This document shows positions 16,801-25,844 of a DNA stretch of 64,000 nucleotides, in pieces (the stretch's first letter is position 1; every line of letters begins with the position of its first letter). The notes under the pieces were generated by a model. It did no database searches and was not told the DNA's origin. It was given only the letters and a program-made list of their open reading frames with translations. The position numbers were made by a program, and so were the translations under genes. The stretch lies in the NCBI GenBank assembly GCA_963806955.1, contig CAWDZG010000001.1:558001-622000 (forward strand), written 5' to 3'. This stretch comes from Gaiellasilicea sp963806955 (GTDB taxonomy: Bacteria; Actinomycetota; Thermoleophilia; Gaiellales; Gaiellaceae).

Positions 16801-18450
16801 GTGAGCGCGCCCGGGATCTTCAAGCCGCCGACGCCGGTGAACGAGCCGGTGCGCACCTACGCGCCGGGGACACCCGAGCGCGAGGAACTGCGCGTCCGGC
16901 TGACGCAGATGGAGCGCGAGCGGATCTCGATCCCGATGGTGATCGGCGGCAAGGAGGTCGAGACGAAGGAGACGGCCCAGGCCGTGATGCCGCACCGGAA
17001 GGAGCACGTGCTCGCCGATGTCGCCAAGGGCGGCCCCGAGCACGTCCAGCAGGCGATCGACGCCGCCCGCGACGCCCACGCCGACTGGTCGCGCCTGCCG
17101 TGGGAGGAGCGCGCCTCCGTCTTCCTCCGCGCGGCCGAGCTCCTCGCCGGCCCGTGGCGCTCGACGCTCGTGGCCGCGACGATGCTCAACCAGTCGAAGA
17201 CCGCGCACCAGGCCGAGATCGACGCCGCCTGCGAGCTGATCGACTTCTGGCGCTACAACGTCGAGTTCATGCTCCGGATCTACTCGGAGCAGCCGGCCTC
17301 CTCGACCGGGGTCTGGAACCGGATGGAGTACCGGCCGCTCGAGGGCTTCGTCTTCGCGGTCAGCCCGTTCAACTTCACCGCGATCGGCGGCAACCTCAGC
17401 GGCGCGCCGGCGCTGATGGGCAACACGGTCGTCTGGAAGCCCGCCTCGACAGCCGCGCTCTCCGCCCACTACACGCTGCAGATCCTGCGCGAGGCGGGCC
17501 TCCCCGACGGCGTGATCAACATCGTCTACGGCTCGGGCGCGACGATCGGCGACCCGGTGCTCGCAAGCCCTGAGCTGGCGGGAATCCACTTCACCGGCTC
17601 CACCCCCGTGTTCCAGTCGATGTGGCAGACCGTGGGCGGGAACATCGCCTCGTACCGCAACTACCCGCGCATCGTCGGCGAGACGGGCGGCAAGGACTTC
17701 ATCCTCGCCCACCCGAGCGCCGACGTCGACGAGGTGGCGACCGCGATCGTGCGCGGCTCCTTCGAGTACCAGGGCCAGAAGTGCTCGGCCGCGTCGCGCG
17801 TCTACGCACCGAAGAGCATGTGGCCGCAGTTGAAGGAGCGCCTCGCCGAGCAGGTCGCGGAGCTGCGGATGGGCGACGTCGCCGACTTCTCCAACTTCAT
17901 GGGCGCCGTGATCGACGGCGGCTCGTTCAAGACCCAGAAGGAGGCGATCGACGAGGCGCGAGCGTCCGGCAAGGCCGAGATCGTCGCCGGCGGCGACTAC
18001 GACGACTCCGAGGGGTACTTCGTCTCGCCGACCGTGATCCAGACCGAGGATCCCGGCTACCGGACGATGCAGGAGGAGCTGTTCGGCCCGGTCGTCACGA
18101 CCTACGTCTACGACGACAAGCGCTGGACGGACACGCTCGAGCTCGTCGACCAGGGCGCTGCGTACGCGCTCACCGGGGCCGTCTTCGCGGACGACCGCTA
18201 CGCCGTCGAAGAGGCGCACGCGGCGCTCCGCTACGCGGCCGGGAACTTCTACGTCAACGACAAGCCGACCGGCGCCGTCGTCGGGCAGCAGCCGTTCGGC
18301 GGCGCGCGCGCCTCGGGCACGAACGACAAGGCGGGCTCGCTCTGGAACCTGATCCGCTGGGTCAGCCCGCGCACGATCAAGGAGACGTTCGTGCCGCCGA
18401 CCGACTACCGCTACCCGTTCATGGGCTCGGACGGCGCAGACCGGCCGTAG
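16801..18450 (+). CDS. pruA: L-glutamate gamma-semialdehyde (1-pyrroline-5-carboxylate) dehydrogenase
   Basis: Oxidises glutamate semialdehyde to glutamate, the second step of proline breakdown. The 549-residue aldehyde dehydrogenase has FAVSPFNFTAIGGNL, the catalytic Glu in IVGETGGKDF and the catalytic Cys in YQGQKCSAASR. The long form with QSKTAHQAEIDAACELIDFWRY and GSLWNLIRWVSPRTIKETF is specific to the P5CDH subfamily. GTG 16801 is the start. No proline dehydrogenase gene is adjacent. Confidence 0.92.
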   Translation: MSAPGIFKPPTPVNEPVRTYAPGTPEREELRVRLTQMERERISIPMVIGGKEVETKETAQAVMPHRKEHVLADVAKGGPEHVQQAIDAARDAHADWSRLPWEERASVFLRAAELLAGPWRSTLVAATMLNQSKTAHQAEIDAACELIDFWRYNVEFMLRIYSEQPASSTGVWNRMEYRPLEGFVFAVSPFNFTAIGGNLSGAPALMGNTVVWKPASTAALSAHYTLQILREAGLPDGVINIVYGSGATIGDPVLASPELAGIHFTGSTPVFQSMWQTVGGNIASYRNYPRIVGETGGKDFILAHPSADVDEVATAIVRGSFEYQGQKCSAASRVYAPKSMWPQLKERLAEQVAELRMGDVADFSNFMGAVIDGGSFKTQKEAIDEARASGKAEIVAGGDYDDSEGYFVSPTVIQTEDPGYRTMQEELFGPVVTTYVYDDKRWTDTLELVDQGAAYALTGAVFADDRYAVEEAHAALRYAAGNFYVNDKPTGAVVGQQPFGGARASGTNDKAGSLWNLIRWVSPRTIKETFVPPTDYRYPFMGSDGADRP

Positions 18451-18465
18451 AGCTAGGTTGAGCGC

Positions 18466-19404
18466 GTGGGCGACGTCCTCCACGCGATCGGGGTCTTCTT
18501 CGAGCAGCTCGCCGCGGTCGAGTTCACGGCGCTCGGGCTCGCGATCTGCTGCCACATGGTGAAGACCCTCTGCACCGCACGGGCGTGGCAGAACACGATC
18601 GCCGTTGCGTATCCAGAGGTCGACGTGCCCTACCGCCCGATCTACGCGTCATACCTCTCCGCCGTCGGCGTGAACGCGCTCATGCCGGCCCGGGGCGGCG
18701 ACGCCGTCCGGCTCTTCCTCGCCCACCGCGCCGTGCCGGGCTCCACGTACACGACGCTCGCCTCCTCGCTCTTCGTGCTCTCGATCTTCGACATGTCGGC
18801 TGCGGGAGCGCTCTTCGTCTACGCGCTCACGCTCGGCGTCCTGCCGGGTCTCGGCTCACTGGGCGGGCTGCCGGGCTTCGACTTCGGCTTCGTCACGAGC
18901 CAGCCGGAGCTGACACTCGCGCTGCTCCTCGCCCTCACGATCCTGGGCGCCGTCGGCGTCGCCTGGCTGCGGCTGCACTGGGCCGAGTTCAAGCAACGCG
19001 CCGCCCAGGGCGTCGCCGTGCTGGGCGACCGGCCGCTGTACCTGCGTCGCGTCGCGGTCTGGCAAGCCGCGGACTGGACGATGCGGTTCACCGCGATCTG
19101 GTTCTTCCTGGACGCGTTCGGCGTGCAACAGTCGCTCCGGAACATCCTGCTCGTCCAGGTGACGCAGAGCCTCGCGACACTGATCCCGATCTCGCCGGGC
19201 GGGATCGGCACCGAGCAGGCCTTCATCGTGGTCATCTTCAAGGGCGCGGTCGCGACCACCCAGTTGCTCGCGTTCTCGGTCGGGATGAAGCTGACGCTGA
19301 TCAGCGTGAACATCGTCCTCGGCTTCACCGCCCTCTTCCTGACGCTCGGCCACACCGACTGGCGCACGCTCCTGCCGAGAAAGAGCCCGACGCCGGAGCG
19401 CTAG
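18466..19404 (+). CDS. Flippase-like integral membrane protein (LPG synthase TM / UPF0104 type)
   Basis: A 312-residue protein with about seven to eight membrane helices and the family pattern: ALMPARGGDAVRLFLAHR near residue 70, PISPGGIGTEQAF near 245 and a long periplasmic/cytosolic loop between. The family (lysylphosphatidylglycerol synthase transmembrane domain without the synthase domain, AglD-like) is thought to move lipid-linked molecules across the membrane; the substrate here is unknown. It follows pruA by 15 nt, and its stop interlocks with that of uvrC (CTAG). Confidence 0.8.
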   Translation: MGDVLHAIGVFFEQLAAVEFTALGLAICCHMVKTLCTARAWQNTIAVAYPEVDVPYRPIYASYLSAVGVNALMPARGGDAVRLFLAHRAVPGSTYTTLASSLFVLSIFDMSAAGALFVYALTLGVLPGLGSLGGLPGFDFGFVTSQPELTLALLLALTILGAVGVAWLRLHWAEFKQRAAQGVAVLGDRPLYLRRVAVWQAADWTMRFTAIWFFLDAFGVQQSLRNILLVQVTQSLATLIPISPGGIGTEQAFIVVIFKGAVATTQLLAFSVGMKLTLISVNIVLGFTALFLTLGHTDWRTLLPRKSPTPER

Positions 19405-21251
19405 CCGCCGCCGGTCTTGTGCAGCTGGGCGTAGACCGAGCGCGCGGTCTTGGCGGGAAGGCCGGGGACGCCCTCGAGCTCCTCCATCGACGCCGCGAGG
19501 ACGCCCTCGGTCGAGCCGAAGTGGCGGAGGAGCGCGCGCCGCCGCGCGGGGCCGACGCCCTCGAGCGTGTCGAAGAGCGACTCACGCGCCCGTGCCGAGC
19601 GCCGCTGCCGGTGGAAGCCGAGCGCGAAGCGGTGCGCCTCGTCCCGAACACGCTGGAGTAACTGCAAGCCGGCGCCGTGCGGGTCGAGCAGGATCGGGTC
19701 GGATCTGCCCGGCACGAACACCTCCTCCACGCGCTTCGCAAGCGAGATCACGGCGACGCGCGGCAGCTCGTACGCCTGCATCGCAGTGAGCGCGGCCGAG
19801 AGCTGGCCCTTGCCGCCGTCGATCACGACGAGGTTGGGCGCCGTCGCGAAGCCCTCGTCGTACTCGTCCTCGGTGCCGGTGCGCAGCCGGGCAAAGCGGC
19901 GCGACACGACCTCGGCCATCGCGGCGAAGTCGTCCTGGCCGTCGAGCCCGCGCACGGCGAACTTGCGGTAGTGCGCCTTCTTCGCCACCGCGTCCTGGAA
20001 GACGACCATCGAGCCGACGATCTCCTGGCCCTGGATGTTCGAGATGTCGTAGCACTCGATCCGCAGCGGCAGGCTCTCGAGGTTGAGCGCCTCGCGCAGC
20101 TCCTCGAGCGAGTGCACCCTCCGGAGGCGCCTCTGCTCGGCGACGACGACCTCGGAGTCGAGCGCCAGCCGCGCGTTCTGTGCCGCCAGCTCGGCGAGCC
20201 GCCGCTTCTCGCCCCTCGCGGGCGCGCGCACCTCGACCTTCGAGCCGCGCAGCTCGCTCAGGAACTGCGCCAGCGCCTCGAGCCCGGTCGCCTCCGGCGG
20301 CACGACGAGCTGCGGCGGGATCGAGGGCGCGTTGCCGTAGTACTCGAGGCAGAAGGCCTCCAGGATCGTCGTCACGTCCTGGCCCTCGACGTTCTCGAGG
20401 TGGAAGCCGTGCCGGTCGATCATCTTGCCGCCGCGGAGCGGGAACACCTGCACGGCGGCGCGCTCGTCGTCGGCGGCGATGCCGATCACGTCGATCGAGC
20501 CGGTCTCGCGCCGGTCGGCGCCCTGCCGCTCGGCGAGGTTCTCGATCGCGAACAGGCGGTTGCGGTACCGCGCCGCATCCTCGAAGCGCTCGTCGGCGGA
20601 GGCCTCGCGCATCTGCCGCTGCAGCTCGCGCACGATCGTGCGCGTGTCGCCGGAGAGGAAGTTGATCACGCCCTCGACGACCTCCCCGTACGCCTCCTTC
20701 GTGATGTAGCCGACACACGGCGCGTGGCAGCGCTCGATGTGGAAGTCGAGGCACGGGATCCCGGAGTGCCGGCCCGGCTTCGGCCCCTCGCAGGGCCGGA
20801 ACTGGAAGACGCGGTTGAGCACGTCGAGCGTCTCGCGCACCTTCTTGGCGTTCGCGTACGGACCGAAGTAGAGGACGCCGCGGCGGTGGCGCTCACGCGT
20901 GAACATCACCCGCGGGTACTCGTCCTCGACGGTGACGGCGATGTACGGGAACGACTTGTCGTCGCGGAGGCGGACGTTGAAGGGCGGCCGGTGCCGCTTG
21001 ACGAGGTTCTGCTCCAGGTGGAGCGCCTCGACCTCGCTCGACGTGACGATCACCTCGAAGTCGGCGATCCTCGGCACGAGGCGCGGAATCGACGCGCGGT
21101 TGTCGCCACGGCCGGCCTGGAAGTACGAGCGCACGCGCGGCCGGAGCGACTTCGCCTTGCCGACGTAGAGGACGTCGCCGCGCTCGTCGCGGAAGAGGTA
21201 GACGCCCGGCTTCGCGGGAAGTCCCTTCAGCTTGTCCCTGACGTCTGGCAT
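19401..21251 (-). CDS. uvrC: UvrABC system protein C
   Basis: Excision nuclease subunit that makes both incisions in nucleotide-excision repair. The 616-residue protein has the GIY-YIG domain (PGVYLFRDERGDVLYVGKAK), a C-rich linker (PCLDFHIERCHAPCVGYI), the UVR motif (FEDAARYRNRL), the RNase H-like nuclease core (IECYDISNIQG, NLVVIDGGKGQLSAAL, FVPGRSDPILL) and a C-terminal helix-hairpin-helix pair. ATG 21251 is standard. It belongs to the conserved uvrC...whiA...gap neighbourhood of actinobacteria, though intervening genes differ here. Confidence 0.96.
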   Translation of the reverse strand: MPDVRDKLKGLPAKPGVYLFRDERGDVLYVGKAKSLRPRVRSYFQAGRGDNRASIPRLVPRIADFEVIVTSSEVEALHLEQNLVKRHRPPFNVRLRDDKSFPYIAVTVEDEYPRVMFTRERHRRGVLYFGPYANAKKVRETLDVLNRVFQFRPCEGPKPGRHSGIPCLDFHIERCHAPCVGYITKEAYGEVVEGVINFLSGDTRTIVRELQRQMREASADERFEDAARYRNRLFAIENLAERQGADRRETGSIDVIGIAADDERAAVQVFPLRGGKMIDRHGFHLENVEGQDVTTILEAFCLEYYGNAPSIPPQLVVPPEATGLEALAQFLSELRGSKVEVRAPARGEKRRLAELAAQNARLALDSEVVVAEQRRLRRVHSLEELREALNLESLPLRIECYDISNIQGQEIVGSMVVFQDAVAKKAHYRKFAVRGLDGQDDFAAMAEVVSRRFARLRTGTEDEYDEGFATAPNLVVIDGGKGQLSAALTAMQAYELPRVAVISLAKRVEEVFVPGRSDPILLDPHGAGLQLLQRVRDEAHRFALGFHRQRRSARARESLFDTLEGVGPARRRALLRHFGSTEGVLAASMEELEGVPGLPAKTARSVYAQLHKTGGG

Positions 21252-21272
21252 CGCGGCTACCTTAGCCTTGGC

Positions 21273-22701
21273 TTGAAGGGTCTCCTCGCAGCGCTTGCAG
21301 CAGCTCTCACAGTCGTCCCGCCCGCGGTCGCGGGCGGCTCGTCGATCGCCCTCGGCGCGGCCGAGGACGCCGTCCGGGCGCCGTCGCTCGTCGAGTCCGA
21401 AGCCGCGATGCAGCAGCTGCGCCTTGCGGGCTTCCGGGCCGTGCGGGTGACCAGCACCTGGGAGCCCGGCCTGACCGCTCCGACCGAGCACGAAGCGCTC
21501 GTGCTCGCCAACGTCGCCGCCGCCGCCGGGTTGCACGGGGTCCGCGTCTACATCTCGGTCTATCACGCCGGCTCGCGGACGACGCCGCTGACAGCCCGCC
21601 GCGCAGGCGGACTTCGCCCAGTACGTGGCGGCGATCGCCGCGAGCGACCCCGCCTTCCGTGACGTGATCGTCGGCAACGAGCCGAACCTGAACCGCTTCT
21701 GGCTGCCGCAGTTCGGCCTCGACGGCAGCGGTGTCTCGGCTGCGGCGTATCTCTCGCTCCAGGCCGCGACCTACGACGCCGTCAAGGAGGTCGCGCCGGA
21801 GACGACCGTCTGGGGCGGCGCGCTCGCACCGCGCGGCGTCGACAAGCCGTTCACCGGCCGCGACACGATCTCGCCGACCCGCTTCATCCGCGAATGGGGC
21901 GAGGCCTACGCGGAGAGCGGCCGCACGACGCCCGTGATGGACGGCTTCGCGTTCCATCCGTACGGCACGAACTCGAGCGCCGCCGTCGACCTGCCGCCCG
22001 CCGACCCGGATCATCTGGCGCTGATCGACCAGGACAAGCTCGTCCGCCTGCTCGGCAAGGCATTCGACGGCACCGGCCAGATCGGGTCGGGGCTGCCGAT
22101 CCTCTACGACGAGTACGGGATCGAGTCCGTGATCCCGCCGGAGCAGGCCCTGCTGTACACGGGCAAGGAGCCGGCGACGACGCGCCCGGTCCCCGAGCCC
22201 GCGCAGGCGGCCGCGTACAGCCAGGCGCTCAAGCTCGCCTACTGCCAGTCGAACGTCGCCGGAGTGCTGCTCTTCCACTCCCAGGACGAGCCGGGTCTCG
22301 CCGGCTGGCAGTCGGGCCTCTCCTACCCGGACGGAGCACCGAAAGCGTCGCTCGAGCCCGTCCGGGCGACGATGGACGCGATCGCGTCGGGGGCGCTCGG
22401 CAAGTGCGCACTCGCGATCAAGCCCGTCGTCGCCTTCGCGCCGGCCGCCCGTAGGATCTCCCTCCGGTGCAATCGCGACTGCGTCTACCGCGCACGGCTC
22501 CTGCGGCTGCCAGCCGGCTCCGTCACGGCGTGGAAGAACGGCCGGCTGGCGGGCGGGAAGCGGCTGTCCTTCGTGCTCGGCGCCAGGGTCGCGCGCGGGC
22601 AGTACAAGCTCTCGGTCACGTTCGTGCACGCGACGCGACCCGGCACGGTCGTCGTGCGCGCGAGTGCGCAGTTCTCGGTGCGCTCGCCGTCGCGGCGCTG
22701 A
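21273..22701 (+). CDS. Secreted glycoside hydrolase-like TIM-barrel protein, copy 1 (frameshifted)
   Basis: N-terminal part: TTG 21273, signal peptide KGLLAALAAALTVVPPAVAG, then VRVTSTWEPGLTAPT and a strand ending YHAGSRTTPLT. One extra base near 21594 breaks the frame; removing it gives PAAQADFAQYVAAI and joins the long downstream frame. The barrel has VIVGNEPNLNRFW (NEP acid/base glutamate of clan GH-A) and ILYDEYGIES (possible nucleophile glutamate), and the chain ends with a beta-rich domain after KCALAIKP. The family is GH-A-like, substrate unknown. It is a tandem paralogue of the next gene and overlaps it by 38 nt. Confidence 0.72.
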
Positions 22702-23781
22702 CGCTCGCCGGCTGCGGCGGCGACAGCACGACGAGCCCCACGGAGAGCGGCACCGGCTCGGACGCCCCGGCGTTCCTCGTCGGCGCGGTCGACGACGTCG
22801 TCCGCGATCCCGGCCCCCAGCTCGACCAACTCCACGATGCCGGCTTCGGCGCCGTCGGGATCACGAGCTTCTGGCAGCCCGGGCTGAGCGCGCCGACACC
22901 GGAGGAGCTCGGCGTCCTGCAAGGGGTCGCCGAGCGCGCCGGCGAGACGAGGATCTTCCTCGGCGTCTACCACCCAGGTTCGGCGACGACGCCGCTGACA
23001 CCGGAGGCACGGGCCGAGTTCGCCTCGTACGTCGCCGCGATCGTCCGCGACGTCCCCGCAATTCGCGACGTGATCGTCGGCAACGAGCCGAACCTGAACC
23101 GCTTCTGGCTGCCGCAGTTCGGCCCTGACGGCGAGGACGTCGCGGCGCCCGCCTACTTCGAGCTGCTGGCCGAGGTCTACGACGCGGCCAAGGGCGCGGA
23201 CGGCGACGTCACCGTCTGGGGCGGCGCCCTCGCGCCACGCGGGATCGACCGGCCGAACACGGGCCGCGACACGCACTCCCCGACGACCTTCATCCGCGAT
23301 CTCGGCGAGGCGTATCGCGCCAGCGGCCGCGACGAGCCGCCGCTGGACGGCTTCGCCTTCCACCCCTACCCCGCCAGCTCGAGCGTCCCGCTCGACCGCC
23401 CGACCGACCCGAAGTCGAAGTCGATCCTGCTGGCCGACTACGAGGAGAAGCTGCGGCCGCTGCTCGACGAGGCGTTCGGGCCGGGCATGCCCGGTGCTCT
23501 ACAGCGAGCTCGGCGTGGAGACGGCGATCCCGGCCGCCAAGGCGTCGCTCTACGCGGGCGAGGAGCCCGGCAAGCCCGTCGACGAGGAGACGCAGGCGAC
23601 GTACTACCGCGATGCGATCGCGCTCGCGGCCTGCCAGGAGGACGTGGCCGGGCTCCTGCTCTTCCACTCGCACGACGAGCCGGCCCTGACCGGCTTCCAG
23701 TCGGGGGTGTACTACGTCGACGGCACGCCGAAGGAGAGCCTCGAGCCCGTGCGGGAAGCGATCCGCTCAGCCGGCTGCTGA
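22664..23781 (+). CDS. Glycoside hydrolase-like lipoprotein, copy 2 (frameshifted twice)
   Basis: Paralogue of the previous gene: VIVGNEPNLNRFWLPQFG and VWGGALAPRGIDRPNTGRD are nearly identical in both. A lipobox LAVAALTLAGC is present, but its frame has no start. GTG 22664 in the neighbouring frame joined by removing one base near 22679 gives MRSSRALAVAALTLAGC, so a frameshift is likely there. A second extra base near 23490-23494 separates FGPGMP from VLYSELGVETAIP. It lacks the C-terminal beta domain of copy 1. Likely displayed on the cell surface. Confidence 0.68.
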
Positions 23782-23790
23782 ACGTACGAT

Positions 23791-24501
23791 GTGAGCGTGA
23801 GCGCCGAGCAGCAGGGGCAGTACGTCGCCTACACCTTCTTCAAGGCCGACCCGGCGTGGCGCCGCCTGCCGGTGGAGGAGCGCGCGGCGATGAAGGACGC
23901 GTTCGCGGAGGTGGTCGAGAGCTGGACCGAGCGGTTCGAGCAGCTGCGCACGTACTCGACCGCCGGCGTCAGGCCCGACTGCGACTTCTTCCTCTGGAAG
24001 ATCACCGAGCGCTACACGGATCTCGGCGAGCTGGGAACGGCGTTGAACGGCACGCCGCTCGCCGGGTGGCTGGAGGTGCCCTACAACTACCTCGCGACGA
24101 CCAAGGCCTCGCAGTACACCCAGGCCCGCCGGCCGCGCAAGATCGTCCCGAAGGGGCAGCCCTACCTGGTCGTCTACCCCTTCGTGAAGGTGCGCCCGTG
24201 GTACGCGCTCTCGACCGACGACCGGCAGCGGGCGATGGACGAGCACATCCGGATCGGGCGAGAGGAGTTCCCGGGGATCACGAACCACACGACGTACTCG
24301 TTCGGGATCGACGACCAGGAGTTCATGACCGCGTTCGAGTGCGACGAGCCCGCCGACTTCATGCACCTGATGCTGCGCCTGCGGGAGAGCGAGGCCAGCG
24401 CCTACACCGAGCGCGACACGCCGATCTTCGTCGGTGAGGCGACGACGATCCGCGGCGCACTCGACGCGCTCGACGGCGCCGCCGCGCAGGTGCGCGCATG
24501 A
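23791..24501 (+). CDS. hemQ: Coproheme decarboxylase HemQ (chlorite dismutase family)
   Basis: HemQ (ChdC) converts coproheme to heme b with hydrogen peroxide in the coproporphyrin-dependent pathway of Gram-positive bacteria. The 236-residue protein has the family segments YVAYTFFKADPAWRRL, YPFVKVRPWYALS (reactive Tyr region) and EFPGITNHTTYSFGIDDQEF. It lacks the distal Arg of true chlorite dismutases in the expected context, supporting HemQ. GTG 23791 is used; GTG 23797 is possible. Its stop overlaps the ATG of the lipoprotein gene (ATGA). Confidence 0.9.
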   Translation: MSVSAEQQGQYVAYTFFKADPAWRRLPVEERAAMKDAFAEVVESWTERFEQLRTYSTAGVRPDCDFFLWKITERYTDLGELGTALNGTPLAGWLEVPYNYLATTKASQYTQARRPRKIVPKGQPYLVVYPFVKVRPWYALSTDDRQRAMDEHIRIGREEFPGITNHTTYSFGIDDQEFMTAFECDEPADFMHLMLRLRESEASAYTERDTPIFVGEATTIRGALDALDGAAAQVRA

Positions 24502-25082
24502 AGCTCCGCACCGGGCTCCTGCTCCTGGTCCTGCTCGTCCTCGCCGGCTGCGGCGGCGGTAGCGCCGACGAAGCCGCCGCCCCTCCCCAGGCCGAGCCGG
24601 GCGACGCGGCTCCTGCGACCGGCGTCGAGGAGCTCGCGAACGTCCTCCAGCTCCGCTCCGACTTCGAGGCCGACGCGGGCAAGACGCGCGTCCTCTTCCT
24701 GCTCTCGCCCACCTGAGGCACCTGCCTCGCCGGCGCCCGTTGGGTGCGGGAGAACATTCTCGACCAGGAGAAGTCGCAGGAGCTGAAGATCTACGCGGTC
24801 TGGCTGAACCAGCGCTCGACCGACGCGCGCGACACGATCGACGAGTCGACCCTGGCCGACCCGCGCGTGACCCAGTACTGGGACGGCGAGGGGATCACCG
24901 GCCGCTACTTCGCCGACAACGACCTCGGCGGCCTCGGCTACTCCGGCTTCGTCTACGACGTCTTCTACGTCTTCGGCGGCGACGCTGCCTGGGCGAACGA
25001 CCCCGGCCCGCTGGCGGCGTCGGGCTCGCCGGTCATCTTCAAGGGCGACGACCTGCTCGCAGCGCTGCGCGAGCGGCTCTAG
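24498..25082 (+). CDS. Thioredoxin-fold-like lipoprotein with in-frame TGA at the redox motif: candidate selenoprotein
   Basis: ATG 24498 overlaps the hemQ stop. A lipoprotein signal (LLLLVLLVLAGC) is followed by an acidic linker and VEELANVLQLRSDFEADAGK, then VLFLLSPT and TGA at 24714-24716. The same frame continues without interruption to TAG 25080-25082: GTCLAGARWVRENIL, LKIYAVWLNQRS, and a C-terminal strand SPVIFKGDDLLAAL. Read through, the motif is SPT-U-GTC, with TGA where a thioredoxin-fold CxxC has its first cysteine. A hairpin follows the TGA at the spacing expected for a bacterial SECIS element. Alternative: a nonsense substitution or sequencing error (TGC or TGT to TGA). About 194 residues, outer face of the membrane. 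Confidence 0.65.
24726..24752 (+). promoter_or_regulatory. Candidate bacterial SECIS hairpin after the in-frame TGA
   Basis: Upper stem GCGCCC (24733-24738) pairs with GGGTGC (24742-24747), one G-U wobble, closing a GUU loop whose first base is G. A lower stem CTC/CC with GG/GAG adds five pairs with two bulged Gs. The loop G is 22 nt after the TGA, inside the 16-37 nt range of the published bacterial SECIS consensus. Fold was done by eye. Confidence 0.45.
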
Positions 25083-25088
25083 CGCGAC

Positions 25089-25463
25089 CTAGCTGTAGCG
25101 GTGCTCGTCGCGCCAGACGCGGACGGCCGCGTAGACGCAGGCGCCGAGGACGAGGAAGAACGCGAGCGCGTCGCGGCCGTTCGGGCGCAGCCCGATGTAG
25201 GCGCCGATGTCGACGACGGCGAGGATGACGGCGCCGTAGAAGACGTTCCGGCTCCGGTCCTGCCACGACTCGATGTCGCTGCGCCGCTCGCGCCAGAGCA
25301 GGAAGAGAAAGAAGGCGACTGCGAGAAAGAAGGCGATGCGGAGCAGGCCGCCGACGGTCGCGACCACCGACTGGAGCGAGAGCACGACGACGGTCAGCGC
25401 GACGAGGGCGATGATCAGGAACCCGCGCACGGTCGGGTTCATCTCGGTGAGGAAGCGCTTCAC
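25089..25463 (-). CDS. Small integral membrane protein, four predicted helices
   Basis: No family recognised. The 124-residue product has four hydrophobic stretches (around FLIIALVALTVVVLSL, LLRIAFFLAVAFFLFLLW, FYGAVILAVVDIGAYIGL, AFFLVLGACVYAAV) and a basic/acidic loop RERRSDIESWQDRSRN between the second and third. GTG 25463 overlaps the upstream stop by four bases (GTGA), so it is translated with the preceding membrane-protein gene. Confidence 0.65.
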   Translation of the reverse strand: MKRFLTEMNPTVRGFLIIALVALTVVVLSLQSVVATVGGLLRIAFFLAVAFFLFLLWRERRSDIESWQDRSRNVFYGAVILAVVDIGAYIGLRPNGRDALAFFLVLGACVYAAVRVWRDEHRYS

Positions 25464-25816
25464 GAGCCGGTCATCAGCGCGCGGACGGCGAGCGCGGCGG
25501 CGAGGAGCGACATGCCCGCGAACCAGAGCAGCCGCCTCGGCCCCTGGGCGGGCGCGTACATCCACGGCGCGAGGATCGCCGCGAGCGAGAGCGAGCCGTA
25601 GACGTAGTGCAGCTCGTCGGTCGCCCGGCGGTCGTCGGAGAGGAGCAGCAGGCCCAACGCGACCTGCGCGACGAGCAGCGTCTGCGCGAGCGCGAGCAGG
25701 TTCGCGACGATCTTCCCTGCCCCGCGGCGCCGCCAGTAGACGAAGCCGCCGACGAGCGCGGCCAGCGCCGGTACGCCCACGACGAGGAATGCGAGCACTT
25801 CGTGCGCCGTTAGCAT
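25460..25816 (-). CDS. Small integral membrane protein, possible cytochrome-like bundle
   Basis: A 118-residue protein with four predicted helices and histidines in helix 1 (LTAHEVLAF) and helix 3 (DELHYVYGSLSL). A histidine pair in a four-helix membrane protein could bind heme, but that is speculation. ATG 25816 is chosen (GTG 25819 is also possible). It is divergent from bcp with 28 bp between starts and overlaps the next membrane gene by 4 nt. Confidence 0.65.
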   Translation of the reverse strand: MLTAHEVLAFLVVGVPALAALVGGFVYWRRRGAGKIVANLLALAQTLLVAQVALGLLLLSDDRRATDELHYVYGSLSLAAILAPWMYAPAQGPRRLLWFAGMSLLAAALAVRALMTGS

Positions 25817-25844
25817 CACGCGGAATCTATCGAGAGGAGCGCAC

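Noticed and set aside
16231..18555. A 774-aa minus-strand reading frame opposite pruA
   Set aside because: Its first 590 residues are a codon shadow of pruA (repetitive Arg/Asp/Val); only the Ogt end is real.
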